From contig CAZOHT010000020.1 in the NCBI GenBank assembly GCA_964579825.1, forward strand, positions 1-64,000: 64,000 nt of DNA. Reading direction: 5' to 3'. The notes beneath the pieces were generated by a model. It saw nothing but the letters and a program-made list of their open reading frames with translations. It made no database searches and was not told the DNA's origin. The translations under genes were made by a program, and so were the position numbers. Below, piece by piece: positions 53,139 to 61,755 of this stretch; the first letter of the stretch is position 1; each line of letters starts with the position of its first letter. Source of the stretch: SPCO01 sp964579825. Its GTDB lineage: Bacteria > Chloroflexota > Limnocylindria > Limnocylindrales > CSP1-4.

Positions 53139-53148
53139 GGGCCGGTCG

Positions 53149-54858
53149 ATGAGCGACGATCGGGCCGGGCGCCTGCTCGAACTGACGGTCACGGACCTGG
53201 CCCTGATCGACCGCCTCCGCCTCCAGCTCGGGGCCGGATTGAACGTCATCACGGGCGAGACCGGGGCGGGCAAGAGCCTGATCATCGACGCCCTCGGGCT
53301 GGCCCTCGGCGAGCGTGCCGACACGAGCCTCGTCCGCCATGGCGCCGAGACGGCCCGCGTCGAGGCGCTCTTCGACCACCGACCGGAACCGCGCATCGCC
53401 GTTCGCGAGGTCGCCGCCAATGGGCGGTCCACGGCCCGCCTGGACGACGCGACGGTCACCGCGGCGCGCCTGGCGGAGGAGGTCGGGTCGCTCGTGGAGA
53501 TCCACGGCCAGCACGACCAGCAGCGCCTCCTCGACGAGCGTTGGCAACGCGACCTGCTGGACGGCTACGGCGGCCACGGGACGTTGCGCGCGGCGATGGC
53601 CGCGGCGGTCGCCGCCTGGCGGGAGAACCGGGCCGCCATGGCGGACCTGTCGGTCAGCCCGCACGAACTCGTTCGGCGCCTGGAACTGGCCGAGTACGAG
53701 GCCAGCGAGATCGCCGCGGCTCGTCTCCGCCCGGGTGAGGCGGACGAGATCCGCGGACGCCTGGCGGCCGGGCAGCATGGCGAGTCGATCGCCCGAGGCT
53801 CCTCGCTCGTCCACGACGCCCTCACCGGCGAGCCCGGCGGCGCCCGCGAGGCGACCGCCCAGGCGCTGCGCGAAGCGCGCTCGGTCGCCCGGGTGGATCC
53901 CCGGTTCGAGCCGCTCGTCGAGCGCCTGGCCGGGTTGGAGGCTGAACTTGCCGATGTGGCCGCCGAGGCGCGCACGCTCGCCGACAGCGTCGAACACGAC
54001 CCGCGCGCCATCGCCGCGCTGGAAGAGCGCCTGGGCGTCATCTATGCGCTCGAGCGGCGCTACGGCGAGGGTGAGGCGACGGTCATCGCCCACGGCGAGC
54101 GCGCCGCGGCGGAAGCGGAGCGACTGCGTGGCCTCGAAGGAGAGCGGGCCCGCCGCGAGGCCGACGACGCACGACTCCTCGCGACCGTCGCCGTGCACGC
54201 CGCCGCCCTGTCCGCGGCTCGTGTGACGACCGCACAAGCACTGACCGACGCCGTCGCGGCCGTGCTCGTGGAGCTCGGCTTCCCGGCGGGGATCTTCGGC
54301 GTTTCGCTCGGCCGTCGACCGGCAGCTCCGGATGAGCCCGCGATCGAGCTCGACGGCGACGCGTGCGCGTTCGATGCCGCCGGGGCGGACCTCGTCGTCT
54401 TCGTCCTGGCGCCGAACCCCGGTGAACCGGCCCGCCCGCTCGCCCGGATCGCCTCGGGCGGCGAGATGTCGCGCGTCGCGCTCGCCATCAAGCAGGTCCT
54501 GGCCGAGGCCGACGACACGCCGACGCTCGTCTTCGACGAGGTGGATGCCGGCATCGGCGGACGGAGCGCCGATCCGGTGGGTCGAAGCCTGTGGGCGCTT
54601 GGTCGTCGCCACCAGGTCCTGTGCGTCACGCACCTGCCCCAGATCGCCGCCCACGCGGATGTCCACTACCGGATCGCGAAGCGCGAGCGCGACGGGCGGA
54701 CGGTGACCGAGGTCGAGGCGCTCGATCGCGAGGGCCGGATCGTCGAGCTCGCCCAGATGCTCGGCGGTGAAGGCGGGGGGCAGGCCACGATGGCGTCGGC
54801 TCGCGAGCTCCTGGATCGTGCCGAGGCCTGGCGCGGCGAGGCCGCCGGCGTCGGGTGA
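53149..54858 (+). CDS. recN: DNA repair protein RecN
   Basis: A 569-residue SMC-like ATPase that acts in double-strand break repair. Walker A GETGAGKS is at residues 36-43, with VEIHGQHDQQRLLDE, a central coiled coil (about 150-380), signature ASGGEMSRVALAIK (near 435) and Walker B LVFDEVDAGIGGR, then CVTHLPQIAAHAD. Length and order are standard. It ends the tlyA-nadK-recN operon. Confidence 0.96.
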   Translation: MSDDRAGRLLELTVTDLALIDRLRLQLGAGLNVITGETGAGKSLIIDALGLALGERADTSLVRHGAETARVEALFDHRPEPRIAVREVAANGRSTARLDDATVTAARLAEEVGSLVEIHGQHDQQRLLDERWQRDLLDGYGGHGTLRAAMAAAVAAWRENRAAMADLSVSPHELVRRLELAEYEASEIAAARLRPGEADEIRGRLAAGQHGESIARGSSLVHDALTGEPGGAREATAQALREARSVARVDPRFEPLVERLAGLEAELADVAAEARTLADSVEHDPRAIAALEERLGVIYALERRYGEGEATVIAHGERAAAEAERLRGLEGERARREADDARLLATVAVHAAALSAARVTTAQALTDAVAAVLVELGFPAGIFGVSLGRRPAAPDEPAIELDGDACAFDAAGADLVVFVLAPNPGEPARPLARIASGGEMSRVALAIKQVLAEADDTPTLVFDEVDAGIGGRSADPVGRSLWALGRRHQVLCVTHLPQIAAHADVHYRIAKRERDGRTVTEVEALDREGRIVELAQMLGGEGGGQATMASARELLDRAEAWRGEAAGVG

Positions 54859-54882
54859 GGCGGGTCGGGTGAGCCGGGGCGG

Positions 54883-55827
54883 ATGGTGACGACCGGGTTG
54901 GATCGTGCCATCGAGGACTACCTGACCTACCTGCAGGCCGAACGTGGGCTGTCAGCCGCCACGATCCGAGCCTATCGCGGGGATCTCGGCGACTTCGCCG
55001 ACGCGCGCGGCTCCGCGCGGCGCTGGGCGACGACCCCGGATGCCGCCGTGGACTACCTGGCGGCCCGGACCCGACGCGGCCGTCCGGGCGATCCCGGCCT
55101 CGCGCCGTCCAGCCTGCGACGCCGCGCGGCCGCGCTCAAGGGGTTCTACCGCTTCGCCTACGGGGAGGGCCTGATCGAGCGCGACATCGCCGCGCACGTC
55201 CAGCTGCCCAAGCCCCAGCGCCTCCTGCCCGAGACACTGACCGTGGACGAGACGGAACGGCTGCTGGAGGCGGCGGGCGGCGACGACCCGAGCGAACCCG
55301 ACCACGACCGCCACGTCCGCTCCCGCGCGCTCCTGGAGCTCCTCTACGCTGCGGGGCTGCGCGTCAGCGAGGCCCTCCGTCTCGATCGCGAGGATCTCTC
55401 GAGCGCCGGCGGGTTCGTCCGGGTCATCGGCAAGGGCGACAAGGAGCGGCTCGTCCCGATCGGCGACGTCGCCCAGGACTGGCTGGACGACTGGATGGCC
55501 GGTCCGCGCGAGCGGTTCCTCGCCCGCGATCATGTCCAGCTCATCCGCGGCGGTCCGCTGTTCGTCGGGGATCGCGGCCGCCGACTCGCCCGGCAGCAGG
55601 CCTGGAGCGCGGTGAAGACCGCCGCCGTCAGGGCCGGCCTGGACGATCGGGTGAGTCCGCACACCCTGCGCCACTCGTTCGCGACCCACCTCCTGGAGGG
55701 TGGCGCGGACCTGCGCATCGTCCAGGAGTTGCTCGGGCATGCCAGTATCTCAACCACGCAGCTCTATACCCACGTCACCGGCGAGCGGATCCGCGATGTC
55801 TACCGCCGGGCCCATCCGCGCGCATAA
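54883..55827 (+). CDS. xerD: tyrosine recombinase, XerD type
   Basis: A 314-residue Xer recombinase. The core-binding domain (YLTYLQAERGLSAATIRAYRGDL) is followed by the catalytic domain with Arg160 (AAGLRVSEAL), Lys184 (IGKGDKER), His260 and Arg263 (HTLRHSFATH), His286 (LLGHASI) and Tyr295 (TQLYTHV). Together with the paralogue at 10944 it could form the XerC/XerD pair that acts at dif. The linkage to scpA-scpB further on is the classical xerD neighbourhood. The ATG is 24 nt after recN. Confidence 0.93.
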   Translation: MVTTGLDRAIEDYLTYLQAERGLSAATIRAYRGDLGDFADARGSARRWATTPDAAVDYLAARTRRGRPGDPGLAPSSLRRRAAALKGFYRFAYGEGLIERDIAAHVQLPKPQRLLPETLTVDETERLLEAAGGDDPSEPDHDRHVRSRALLELLYAAGLRVSEALRLDREDLSSAGGFVRVIGKGDKERLVPIGDVAQDWLDDWMAGPRERFLARDHVQLIRGGPLFVGDRGRRLARQQAWSAVKTAAVRAGLDDRVSPHTLRHSFATHLLEGGADLRIVQELLGHASISTTQLYTHVTGERIRDVYRRAHPRA

Positions 55828-55842
55828 CGAGGGAGCACACGC

Positions 55843-56637
55843 ATGAGTTACGCCGACGGGTTGCTGTCCACGGGCGAGCACATCACCCATCGCAACAAGC
55901 AGCATCCGTTCATCTTCATCTGGGGCGCCCGCTGGACGATCCTCGCGGTCATCCTGGCGACGCTGCTGCTCTGGATCAGCGGCAACATGGGCGCCGACGG
56001 GATCTCCGGCACGCTCAAGACGCTCCTCTTCTACGCGGTCCTCGTCATGTACATCGGCGGCTTGGCGGTCTTCGCCTGGACGGCGCTGCGCTACGTGAAC
56101 CAGGAGTACGTCCTCACGAACCGGCGGGTCATCCAGGTCTCCGGCGTCCTCAACCGGACCGCGACCGACAGCTCGCTCGAGAAGATCAACGACGCTGTCC
56201 TGAGCCAGTCCATCTTCGGGCGGATGTTCGACTTCGGGGACCTGCGCGTCCTGACCGCCGCGGAAGCGGGGATCGAGGAGTTCCGCATGATCAAGGGTCC
56301 GATCACCTTCAAGAAGAAGATGCTCGATGCGAAGCACGAGTACGAACTCGACATGGAGCGGGCCGGGCAGCCGGCGCCGCCGATGCGAGAGACGTCGATG
56401 GCGTCCGCGCCGGCGCCCGTCGCACCCGCGGTCGCACCCGCGGTCGCACCGGCCGCTGGGGCGTCCGTGGCCCCGGCCATCGACGACGGCCTGGACGAGA
56501 CGAAGGCGGTCGACACGGACCTCAGCCCGGACGAGGTGACACGGACCCTCAACAATCTCGCCGACCTGCGCGATCGGGGCGCGATCACGGTCGAGGAGTA
56601 CGAAGCGAAGAAGACCGAGTTGCTCAGCCGGCTGTAG
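55843..56637 (+). CDS. membrane protein with bPH domain and C-terminal SHOCT motif
   Basis: A 264-residue protein with two membrane helices (about 25-45 and 60-84), then a bacterial PH (DUF304-like) domain (VNQEYVLTNRRVIQVSGVLNRTATDSSLEKINDAVLSQSIFGRMFDFGDLRVLTA). An Ala/Pro-Val linker with repeated PAVA units (about 185-215, built on a 12-nt DNA repeat near 56417-56455) connects to a C-terminal SHOCT motif (LNNLADLRDRGAITVEEYEAKKTELLSRL). GAGGGAG lies 7 nt before the ATG. bPH proteins are linked to membrane stress and lipid functions, but the role here is not known. Confidence 0.82.
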   Translation: MSYADGLLSTGEHITHRNKQHPFIFIWGARWTILAVILATLLLWISGNMGADGISGTLKTLLFYAVLVMYIGGLAVFAWTALRYVNQEYVLTNRRVIQVSGVLNRTATDSSLEKINDAVLSQSIFGRMFDFGDLRVLTAAEAGIEEFRMIKGPITFKKKMLDAKHEYELDMERAGQPAPPMRETSMASAPAPVAPAVAPAVAPAAGASVAPAIDDGLDETKAVDTDLSPDEVTRTLNNLADLRDRGAITVEEYEAKKTELLSRL

Positions 56638-56677
56638 ACGCACCCAAGGCGGCAGGCCGGCGAACGCGCCGCCCGGC

Positions 56678-56683
56678 TACGAT
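56678..56683 (+). promoter_or_regulatory. putative -10 element of the site-2 protease unit
   Basis: TACGAT lies 26 nt before GTG 56710, leaving a short leader that contains GAGG (56701-56704). It would drive the run of genes from the protease to plsC. Confidence 0.4.
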
Positions 56684-56709
56684 ACGCGGGCCCATCCGCA
56701 GAGGTGTCC

Positions 56710-57348
56710 GTGGATCTCAACAGCCTTATCTCGCCAGAGCAGTTCATCCTGATCGCGATCTTCCTGCTGGTCGGATTCCCCGTCCACGAGTTCGCCCATG
56801 CGTTCGTGGCCTACCGCTCGGGCGACGCGACGGCCAAGATGTTCGGGCGCCTGACGCTCAACCCGGTCGTCCACTTCGACCCGATCGGCGGCCTGTTCCT
56901 GATCGTCTCGGTGCTGGCCGGCACGGGCTTCGTCTTCGGGTGGGCCAAGCCGACCCCGGTCAACCCGGGCAACCTGCGCGACCGTCGCAACGGCGAGGTC
57001 CTGGTCTCGCTCGCCGGTCCGGCGTCCAATCTGATCATGGCCAGCGTCGTCGCGCTCGTCTTCCGAGGCCTGCTCGCGGCGGGGTTCGACCTGCCGAACC
57101 TCGTCTGGGAGGTCCTCTACTACTTCGTCGTCTACAACGTGATGCTCGCGGTGTTCAACTTCCTGCCGATCCCGCCATTGGACGGGGCGAGTCTGCTGTT
57201 CCGGTTCCTCCCGCTGCGGTACGCCTGGCAGATCCGCCCGTTCCTGACCCAGTACGGGCTGTTCATCCTGCTGTTCTTCATCTTCTTCGGCGGCCAGTAC
57301 CTCGGGGCGGTCATCGGGAATGTCACCAACTTCCTTCTGGGTCTCTAA
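56710..57348 (+). CDS. site-2 protease family membrane metalloprotease (M50)
   Basis: A 212-residue multi-pass protein with the zinc motif HEFAH (HExxH, about residues 27-31) in the first hydrophobic segment and a second metal-site motif NFLPIPPLDG (near 152-161). Conserved GWAKPTPVNPGNLR and SLAGPASNLIMA sit between. This is the compact M50B type without PDZ domain, often of unknown substrate. GTG 56710 is preferred over GTG 56704 because GAGG is 5 nt upstream. Its 3' end overlaps the HD gene by 29 nt. Confidence 0.88.
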   Translation: MDLNSLISPEQFILIAIFLLVGFPVHEFAHAFVAYRSGDATAKMFGRLTLNPVVHFDPIGGLFLIVSVLAGTGFVFGWAKPTPVNPGNLRDRRNGEVLVSLAGPASNLIMASVVALVFRGLLAAGFDLPNLVWEVLYYFVVYNVMLAVFNFLPIPPLDGASLLFRFLPLRYAWQIRPFLTQYGLFILLFFIFFGGQYLGAVIGNVTNFLLGL

Positions 57349-57814
57349 GGCGCGTCAGTTCCGGGCGCATCTGCGGGCGAAGGTGAGACCGCAGGAGCGG
57401 GCGGTCCTGGCCGGCTGGACCACACCGGCACAACGGAGGCTGTTCGACTCGATGCACGTCGCGGACCAGCGTCACGGCCTGGATGTCGTCGCCTCCCTGC
57501 GCGCCGCCGGCGTCCGCGATCGGGAGGTCCTCGTCGCGGGGCTCCTCCACGACGCGGGCAAGGGCGATACGGGCGTCTGGCCCCGGGTGACGTTTTCCCT
57601 GGGCCAGGCGTTCGGACCGTCGATCCCGCGCGTGGCGAGCCGCTGGCCGGGCATGGACGCGACGCTCGAGCGCCTGCGAGACCATGCCGACCTGTCGGCG
57701 GCATTGGCGGCCGACGCCGGATGCTCGCCACGGACCGTGGAGCTGATCCGGTACCAGGACGACCCGCGCGACGCCGTCGGTGAGCAGCTGCGCCTCGCGG
57801 ACGAGGCGAACTGA
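57320..57814 (+). CDS. HD-domain phosphohydrolase-like protein
   Basis: A 164-residue protein with a minimal HD domain: FDSMHVADQRHGLDVVASLR, GLLHDAGKGDTG (His-Asp metal pair) and LRDHADLSAALAADAGC. HD proteins are metal-dependent phosphohydrolases; the substrate is unknown. ATG 57320 overlaps the protease gene by 29 nt; GTG 57381 would give a shorter form without overlap. A related HD gene beside scpA is common in this type of operon. Confidence 0.75.
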   Translation: MSPTSFWVSKARQFRAHLRAKVRPQERAVLAGWTTPAQRRLFDSMHVADQRHGLDVVASLRAAGVRDREVLVAGLLHDAGKGDTGVWPRVTFSLGQAFGPSIPRVASRWPGMDATLERLRDHADLSAALAADAGCSPRTVELIRYQDDPRDAVGEQLRLADEAN

Positions 57815-57827
57815 TGGAGGCCGGCTG

Positions 57828-58802
57828 ATGGACGCGGACGGGACCGAGCTCGTCGGCGTGCCGGTCATGGCCCCCGGGATCGGCCTCGGTTCGGCAGACC
57901 TCGCTGAGGCCGGAACGCCGCCGCCGGCGATCCGCGCGGCGCTCGCGACATCGCCCAGCGTCCGGTTCGGCGAGGGCCGCCGGCCCGAGTCCGCCCTCCA
58001 GGTGCAGGTCGCCGAGTTCGAGGGACCGCTCGCGCTCCTGCTGTCGCTCATCGAGGCCCGCCAGCTCGACGTCCTGACCGTCCCGCTCGGCGGGCTCGCG
58101 GAAGCGTATCTCGATGCCCTGGCGACCCTGGATGCGGATCGACTCGGCAACGTCAGTTCGTTCGTGGCGGTCGCCAGTCAGCTCATCCTCATCAAGAGCC
58201 GAGCGATGCTGCCGCGACGGCCGGCTGCGGATCCGACGGCCCTTGCCGACGACGGGATCGACCCGGAAGCCGAGCTTCGAGCGCGACTCCTCCTGTACCG
58301 TGCCCATCGCGACGCCGGCCTCCGGCTGGCGGCGGGGGCGCTCGAGCGGATCGGGCTGTTCCGACGGGAACCGGGTGCCGCCCACGCCGCGGCCATCGCG
58401 GGTGCCCGTCCCGGCGATGGTCCCACCCTGGACCCGACGCGGCTGGCTCGCGCGCTGCTGCGCCTCGCGGTCATCGCCCCGCCGGTGGAGCTGCCGCCCG
58501 AGGTCATGGCCCGCACCATCACCATCACCGAACGGGCCGCGATCATCCGCGACGCGCTCCGCGATGCCCCGACGGTCGTGCTCCAGGACCTGCTCGCCGG
58601 TGTCCGCGACCGGGTGGTCATCGCGATCACGTTCCTGGCCATGCTGGAGCTCATGAAGCGACGCGAGATCGTGGTGGAGCAGGCCGAGCCGTGGGGACCG
58701 ATCGTCGCCCGCACGACGACCGCCCAGGAACGAGCCGCGGCCGGGGTCGGGGACGTCGCGGACGACGAGCCACTCGACGAGACCCTGGAGTCGTTCGCAT
58801 GA
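57828..58802 (+). CDS. scpA: segregation and condensation protein A
   Basis: A 324-residue kleisin that bridges SMC heads. A ~65-residue N-terminal extension precedes the kleisin core (QVAEFEGPLALLLSLIEARQLDVLTVPLGGLAEAYLDAL, then SSFVAVASQLILIKSRAMLPRR) and a C-terminal winged helix (VVIAITFLAMLELMKRREIVVEQ). ATG 57828 has GGAGG 7 nt upstream. scpB follows 10 nt downstream. Confidence 0.92.
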   Translation: MDADGTELVGVPVMAPGIGLGSADLAEAGTPPPAIRAALATSPSVRFGEGRRPESALQVQVAEFEGPLALLLSLIEARQLDVLTVPLGGLAEAYLDALATLDADRLGNVSSFVAVASQLILIKSRAMLPRRPAADPTALADDGIDPEAELRARLLLYRAHRDAGLRLAAGALERIGLFRREPGAAHAAAIAGARPGDGPTLDPTRLARALLRLAVIAPPVELPPEVMARTITITERAAIIRDALRDAPTVVLQDLLAGVRDRVVIAITFLAMLELMKRREIVVEQAEPWGPIVARTTTAQERAAAGVGDVADDEPLDETLESFA

Positions 58803-58812
58803 CGACGGTCGG

Positions 58813-59403
58813 ATGACGGACGAGACCCTCGCGCCGATCGAGCTGACCGAGGCCGCCCTCGAGGCGCTCCTCTTCGTCGCGGAGCGACCGTTGTCCCGCC
58901 GCGAGATCGCCTCGGCCGCGGGCGCGGATCGCGAGACCGTCGACGCCCGCCTCGGTGACCTCGAGGTCTCGCTCCGCGACCGCGGCATCCGCCTGGTGAC
59001 CGACGGCGATCGCGTCGAACTGGCGACGGCGCCGGAGGGTGGGGCGCTGGTGGCTCGCTACATCGGGGCGGACGCCGTGCGGCTCTCGAACGCGTCGCTC
59101 GAGACGCTCGCGATCGTGGCCTACCGCCAACCGGTGACCAAGTCCGCCATCGAGCGGATCCGTGGCGTGGACTCCGACTACACGATCCGGACGCTGCTCC
59201 ATCGCCGGTTGGTCGTCGAGCTCGGCCGGTCCGAGGCGCCCGGACGGCCGTACCTGTACGGCACCGGCTTCGAGTTCCTGGAGCGCTTCGGGTTGACGAG
59301 CCTGGACGAGCTCCCGCCGCTCGACGTCGAGGTGGCCGCGCGCCTGGCCGACGAGGGCGACGAGCCGGTGACGGAGCCCCTGTTCGGCGAGGATCCCGAC
59401 TGA
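58813..59403 (+). CDS. scpB: segregation and condensation protein B
   Basis: A 196-residue protein with two winged-helix domains, including the ScpB hallmarks AALEALLFVAERPLSRREIASA and LAIVAYRQPVTKSAIERIRGVDSDYTIRTLLHRRLV plus LYGTGFEFLERFGL. It dimerises and binds ScpA in the SMC complex. The length is standard. Its TGA overlaps the next ATG by 1 nt. Confidence 0.95.
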   Translation: MTDETLAPIELTEAALEALLFVAERPLSRREIASAAGADRETVDARLGDLEVSLRDRGIRLVTDGDRVELATAPEGGALVARYIGADAVRLSNASLETLAIVAYRQPVTKSAIERIRGVDSDYTIRTLLHRRLVVELGRSEAPGRPYLYGTGFEFLERFGLTSLDELPPLDVEVAARLADEGDEPVTEPLFGEDPD

Positions 59404-60206
59404 TGGCGCTCGAGCGCCTCCAGAAGGTCATCGCCGCGTCCGGCGTCGCGTCGCGGCGCCAGGCCGAGGTGCTCATCGCCAACGGCCGCGTCACCGTGGA
59501 TGGGAAGCCGGCCGGGATCGGCACCCAGGTGGACGCCGAGAAGGCGATCATCGCCGTGGACGGTCGGGTCATCGGGGCCACCACCCAGAAGACGTACCTG
59601 CTGTTGCACAAGCCGGCGGGCGTGACCTCCACCGTCCGCGACCGACACGCCGAGCGGACCGTGCTCGACTACCTGCCGACGGCGCTCGTCCCGGATGGCG
59701 CCCGGCTCTATCCGGTCGGGCGCCTGGACCTGGACTCCGAGGGCCTGTTGATCCTGACGAACGATGGCGAATGGTCGGAACGTGTCCTCCATCCGCGCTA
59801 CGGCGTCGAGCGCGAGTACGCGATCGGCCTGCGCGGGCGCCTGGATGGGGAGCGGGTGGATGCGCTCAAGGCCGGGATCCAGCTTGACGAGGGCCTCGCG
59901 ACGCTGGGCGGCCTGCGCTCGATGACCGACACGGAAGTCCGACGGCTCGCCGAGCTGCTCCGGCCCGCCCCGGACGAGCTGACATGGTACCGCGCCACGC
60001 TCGCGCAGGGCTGGAAGCGCCAGCTGCGTCGGATGTTCGGCGCGGTCGGCGCACCCATCGACCGGCTCGTGCGCGTGCGCATCGGTCCGGTCCGCATCGA
60101 CGGTCTCTCGAGCGGGGGCGTTCGGCCGCTGAAGGCGCCCGAGGTCCGGGGGCTCGGATCCGGCGGCGGGTCGTCACGAGCGCGGATCAAGGAGCCGCCG
60201 GCATGA
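59403..60206 (+). CDS. rluB: 23S rRNA pseudouridine synthase (RluB/RsuA family)
   Basis: A 267-residue enzyme with an N-terminal S4 domain (1-60) and a RsuA-type catalytic domain. The catalytic Asp109 lies in GRLDLDSEGLLILTNDG, and KRQLRRMFGAVGAPIDRLVRVRIGPV is conserved. It isomerises a uridine in rRNA, probably 23S. It is part of the scpA-scpB-rluB-cmk run with 1-nt and 4-nt overlaps. Confidence 0.93.
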   Translation: MALERLQKVIAASGVASRRQAEVLIANGRVTVDGKPAGIGTQVDAEKAIIAVDGRVIGATTQKTYLLLHKPAGVTSTVRDRHAERTVLDYLPTALVPDGARLYPVGRLDLDSEGLLILTNDGEWSERVLHPRYGVEREYAIGLRGRLDGERVDALKAGIQLDEGLATLGGLRSMTDTEVRRLAELLRPAPDELTWYRATLAQGWKRQLRRMFGAVGAPIDRLVRVRIGPVRIDGLSSGGVRPLKAPEVRGLGSGGGSSRARIKEPPA

Positions 60207-60907
60207 CCGCGTCGAGCCGCAGCGCCCAGCGCAAGCTCGTGGTCGCGCTCGACGGACCCGGATCGTCCGGCAAGAGCAGCGTCGGGGCGGCCGCCGCGCT
60301 CGAGTGCGGCTACCGCTTCTGCGACACGGGACTGCTCTACCGCGCCGTGACCTGGCTGGCCCTCGCGCGGGATCTCTCGGCGTCGTACCCGCACGCGGTC
60401 CGAGGATTGGTAGATGAAGTGGACCTCGCGCCGGACGCCCAGGGGCGACTCGCCCGCGTGATGGTGGACGGGACCGACCACACCGACGACGTCCGCGAGC
60501 CGGCCGTGGACGGCGCCGTGTCGGCCATCTCGGCGATCCCGGAACTGCGTCTCGCCCTCCTGGAACGCCAGCGCTCGCTCGCCGCGACCGGCGGCATCGT
60601 GATGGCGGGACGGGACATCGGCACGGTCGTCCTGCCCGATGCGGACCTCAAGCTCTACCTTGACGCCTCGGTCGAGGAGCGCGCTCGGCGCCGGACCGAG
60701 GAGCGCGGCCTGGATCCGTCGAGCGACGAGGCCCAGGCGATCCTCGAGGCGCTGCGTCGTCGCGACGAGCTGGACGCCACGCGACCGGTCGCGCCCCTTC
60801 GGCCGGCGACGGACGCTCGGATCATCTCGACCGATGGGAACACGTTCGAGGACACGGTCGACGCGGTCGTGGGCGCGATCCGCGATGCGGAGGCCCGCTC
60901 GGCATGA
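60203..60907 (+). CDS. cmk: cytidylate kinase
   Basis: A 234-residue nucleoside monophosphate kinase that phosphorylates CMP and dCMP. The P-loop GPGSSGKS is at residues 18-25, followed by FCDTGLLYRAVTWLAL, AGRDIGTVVLPDADLKLYLDAS and ARRRTEER. The ATG overlaps the rluB stop (ATGA); AAGGAG lies upstream. Confidence 0.95.
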   Translation: MTASSRSAQRKLVVALDGPGSSGKSSVGAAAALECGYRFCDTGLLYRAVTWLALARDLSASYPHAVRGLVDEVDLAPDAQGRLARVMVDGTDHTDDVREPAVDGAVSAISAIPELRLALLERQRSLAATGGIVMAGRDIGTVVLPDADLKLYLDASVEERARRRTEERGLDPSSDEAQAILEALRRRDELDATRPVAPLRPATDARIISTDGNTFEDTVDAVVGAIRDAEARSA

Positions 60908-61716
60908 CCACGTCGCCCCCGGCCGCGCCTGCCCCGACGCCGCCCACCCCGACGTCGGCCGCCGCGGGGACGGAGCCGCTCGAGCACACCATCACGCCGC
61001 TCATCCGCGCCACGGCGCTCGGCGGCCGGATCTTCGCGAGCTCGATGACCCGGGTGACCACGATCGGAGCGCTCGACCGCATCCCGCAGGACGGTCCGCT
61101 CATCCTGGCCTGCAACCACGCGTCCAACCTGGACGGTCCCATCGTCGGGTCGTGGCTGATGCCCAGGCTGGGCCGGCGGATCCACTGGATGGGCAAGAAG
61201 GAGCTGTTCGACTGGCCGTTCCTGGGCTGGCTGGCGACCAATGGCGGCGTCCACCCGGTCGATCGCTCCAAGGCCGATGTCGAAGCCTTCCGGCTGGCAT
61301 CGCGGATCCTCGCCGACGGCGGCGTCCTGTTCGTGTTCCCGGAGGGGACGCGGAGCCCGACCGGCGCGCTCCAGGAAGCGCGCGACGGCGTCGCGGTCCT
61401 GGCCCTACGCAGCGGCGCGCCGATCGTCCCGATCGGGATCGCCGGGTCCCACCGCGTCTGGCCCAAGGGCCAGAAGCTGCCGCACCCAGGCGGCCGCGTG
61501 ACGGCCCGGATCGGCGAACCGTTCGTCCTCGGCGACCTCGTCCCGCCCGACACGGACAAGCGGGCCGTCAAGGCCGTCGCGACGACCATCCTCATGCGCC
61601 GGATCGCGGACCTGCTGCCGCCCGAGTTGCGAGGCTTCTACGCCGACCCGCCAGCCGACGGCGCCGCGACCGACGGTCCCTCCGCCATCCCACCCGACCT
61701 CGCGCCCGAAGGGTAG
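60904..61716 (+). CDS. plsC: 1-acyl-sn-glycerol-3-phosphate acyltransferase
   Basis: A 270-residue acyltransferase of phospholipid synthesis. The HX4D motif is His72-Asp77 (CNHASNLD), followed by FPEGTRSPTG (block III, about 145-154) and the hydrophobic VPIGIAGSH. A Pro/Ala/Thr-rich N-terminal tail (1-25) is extra. It makes phosphatidic acid from lysophosphatidic acid at the membrane. It overlaps cmk by 4 nt. Confidence 0.92.
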   Translation: MTTSPPAAPAPTPPTPTSAAAGTEPLEHTITPLIRATALGGRIFASSMTRVTTIGALDRIPQDGPLILACNHASNLDGPIVGSWLMPRLGRRIHWMGKKELFDWPFLGWLATNGGVHPVDRSKADVEAFRLASRILADGGVLFVFPEGTRSPTGALQEARDGVAVLALRSGAPIVPIGIAGSHRVWPKGQKLPHPGGRVTARIGEPFVLGDLVPPDTDKRAVKAVATTILMRRIADLLPPELRGFYADPPADGAATDGPSAIPPDLAPEG

Positions 61717-61743
61717 GGCAGCGGGGTCGGTGGGACCCCATGC

Positions 61744-61749
61744 CATAAT
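61744..61749 (+). promoter_or_regulatory. putative -10 element of ispH (leaderless)
   Basis: CATAAT lies 6 nt before GTG 61756 in the gap after plsC. It supports GTG rather than ATG 61762 as the start. Confidence 0.4.
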
Positions 61750-61755
61750 CGGGAC

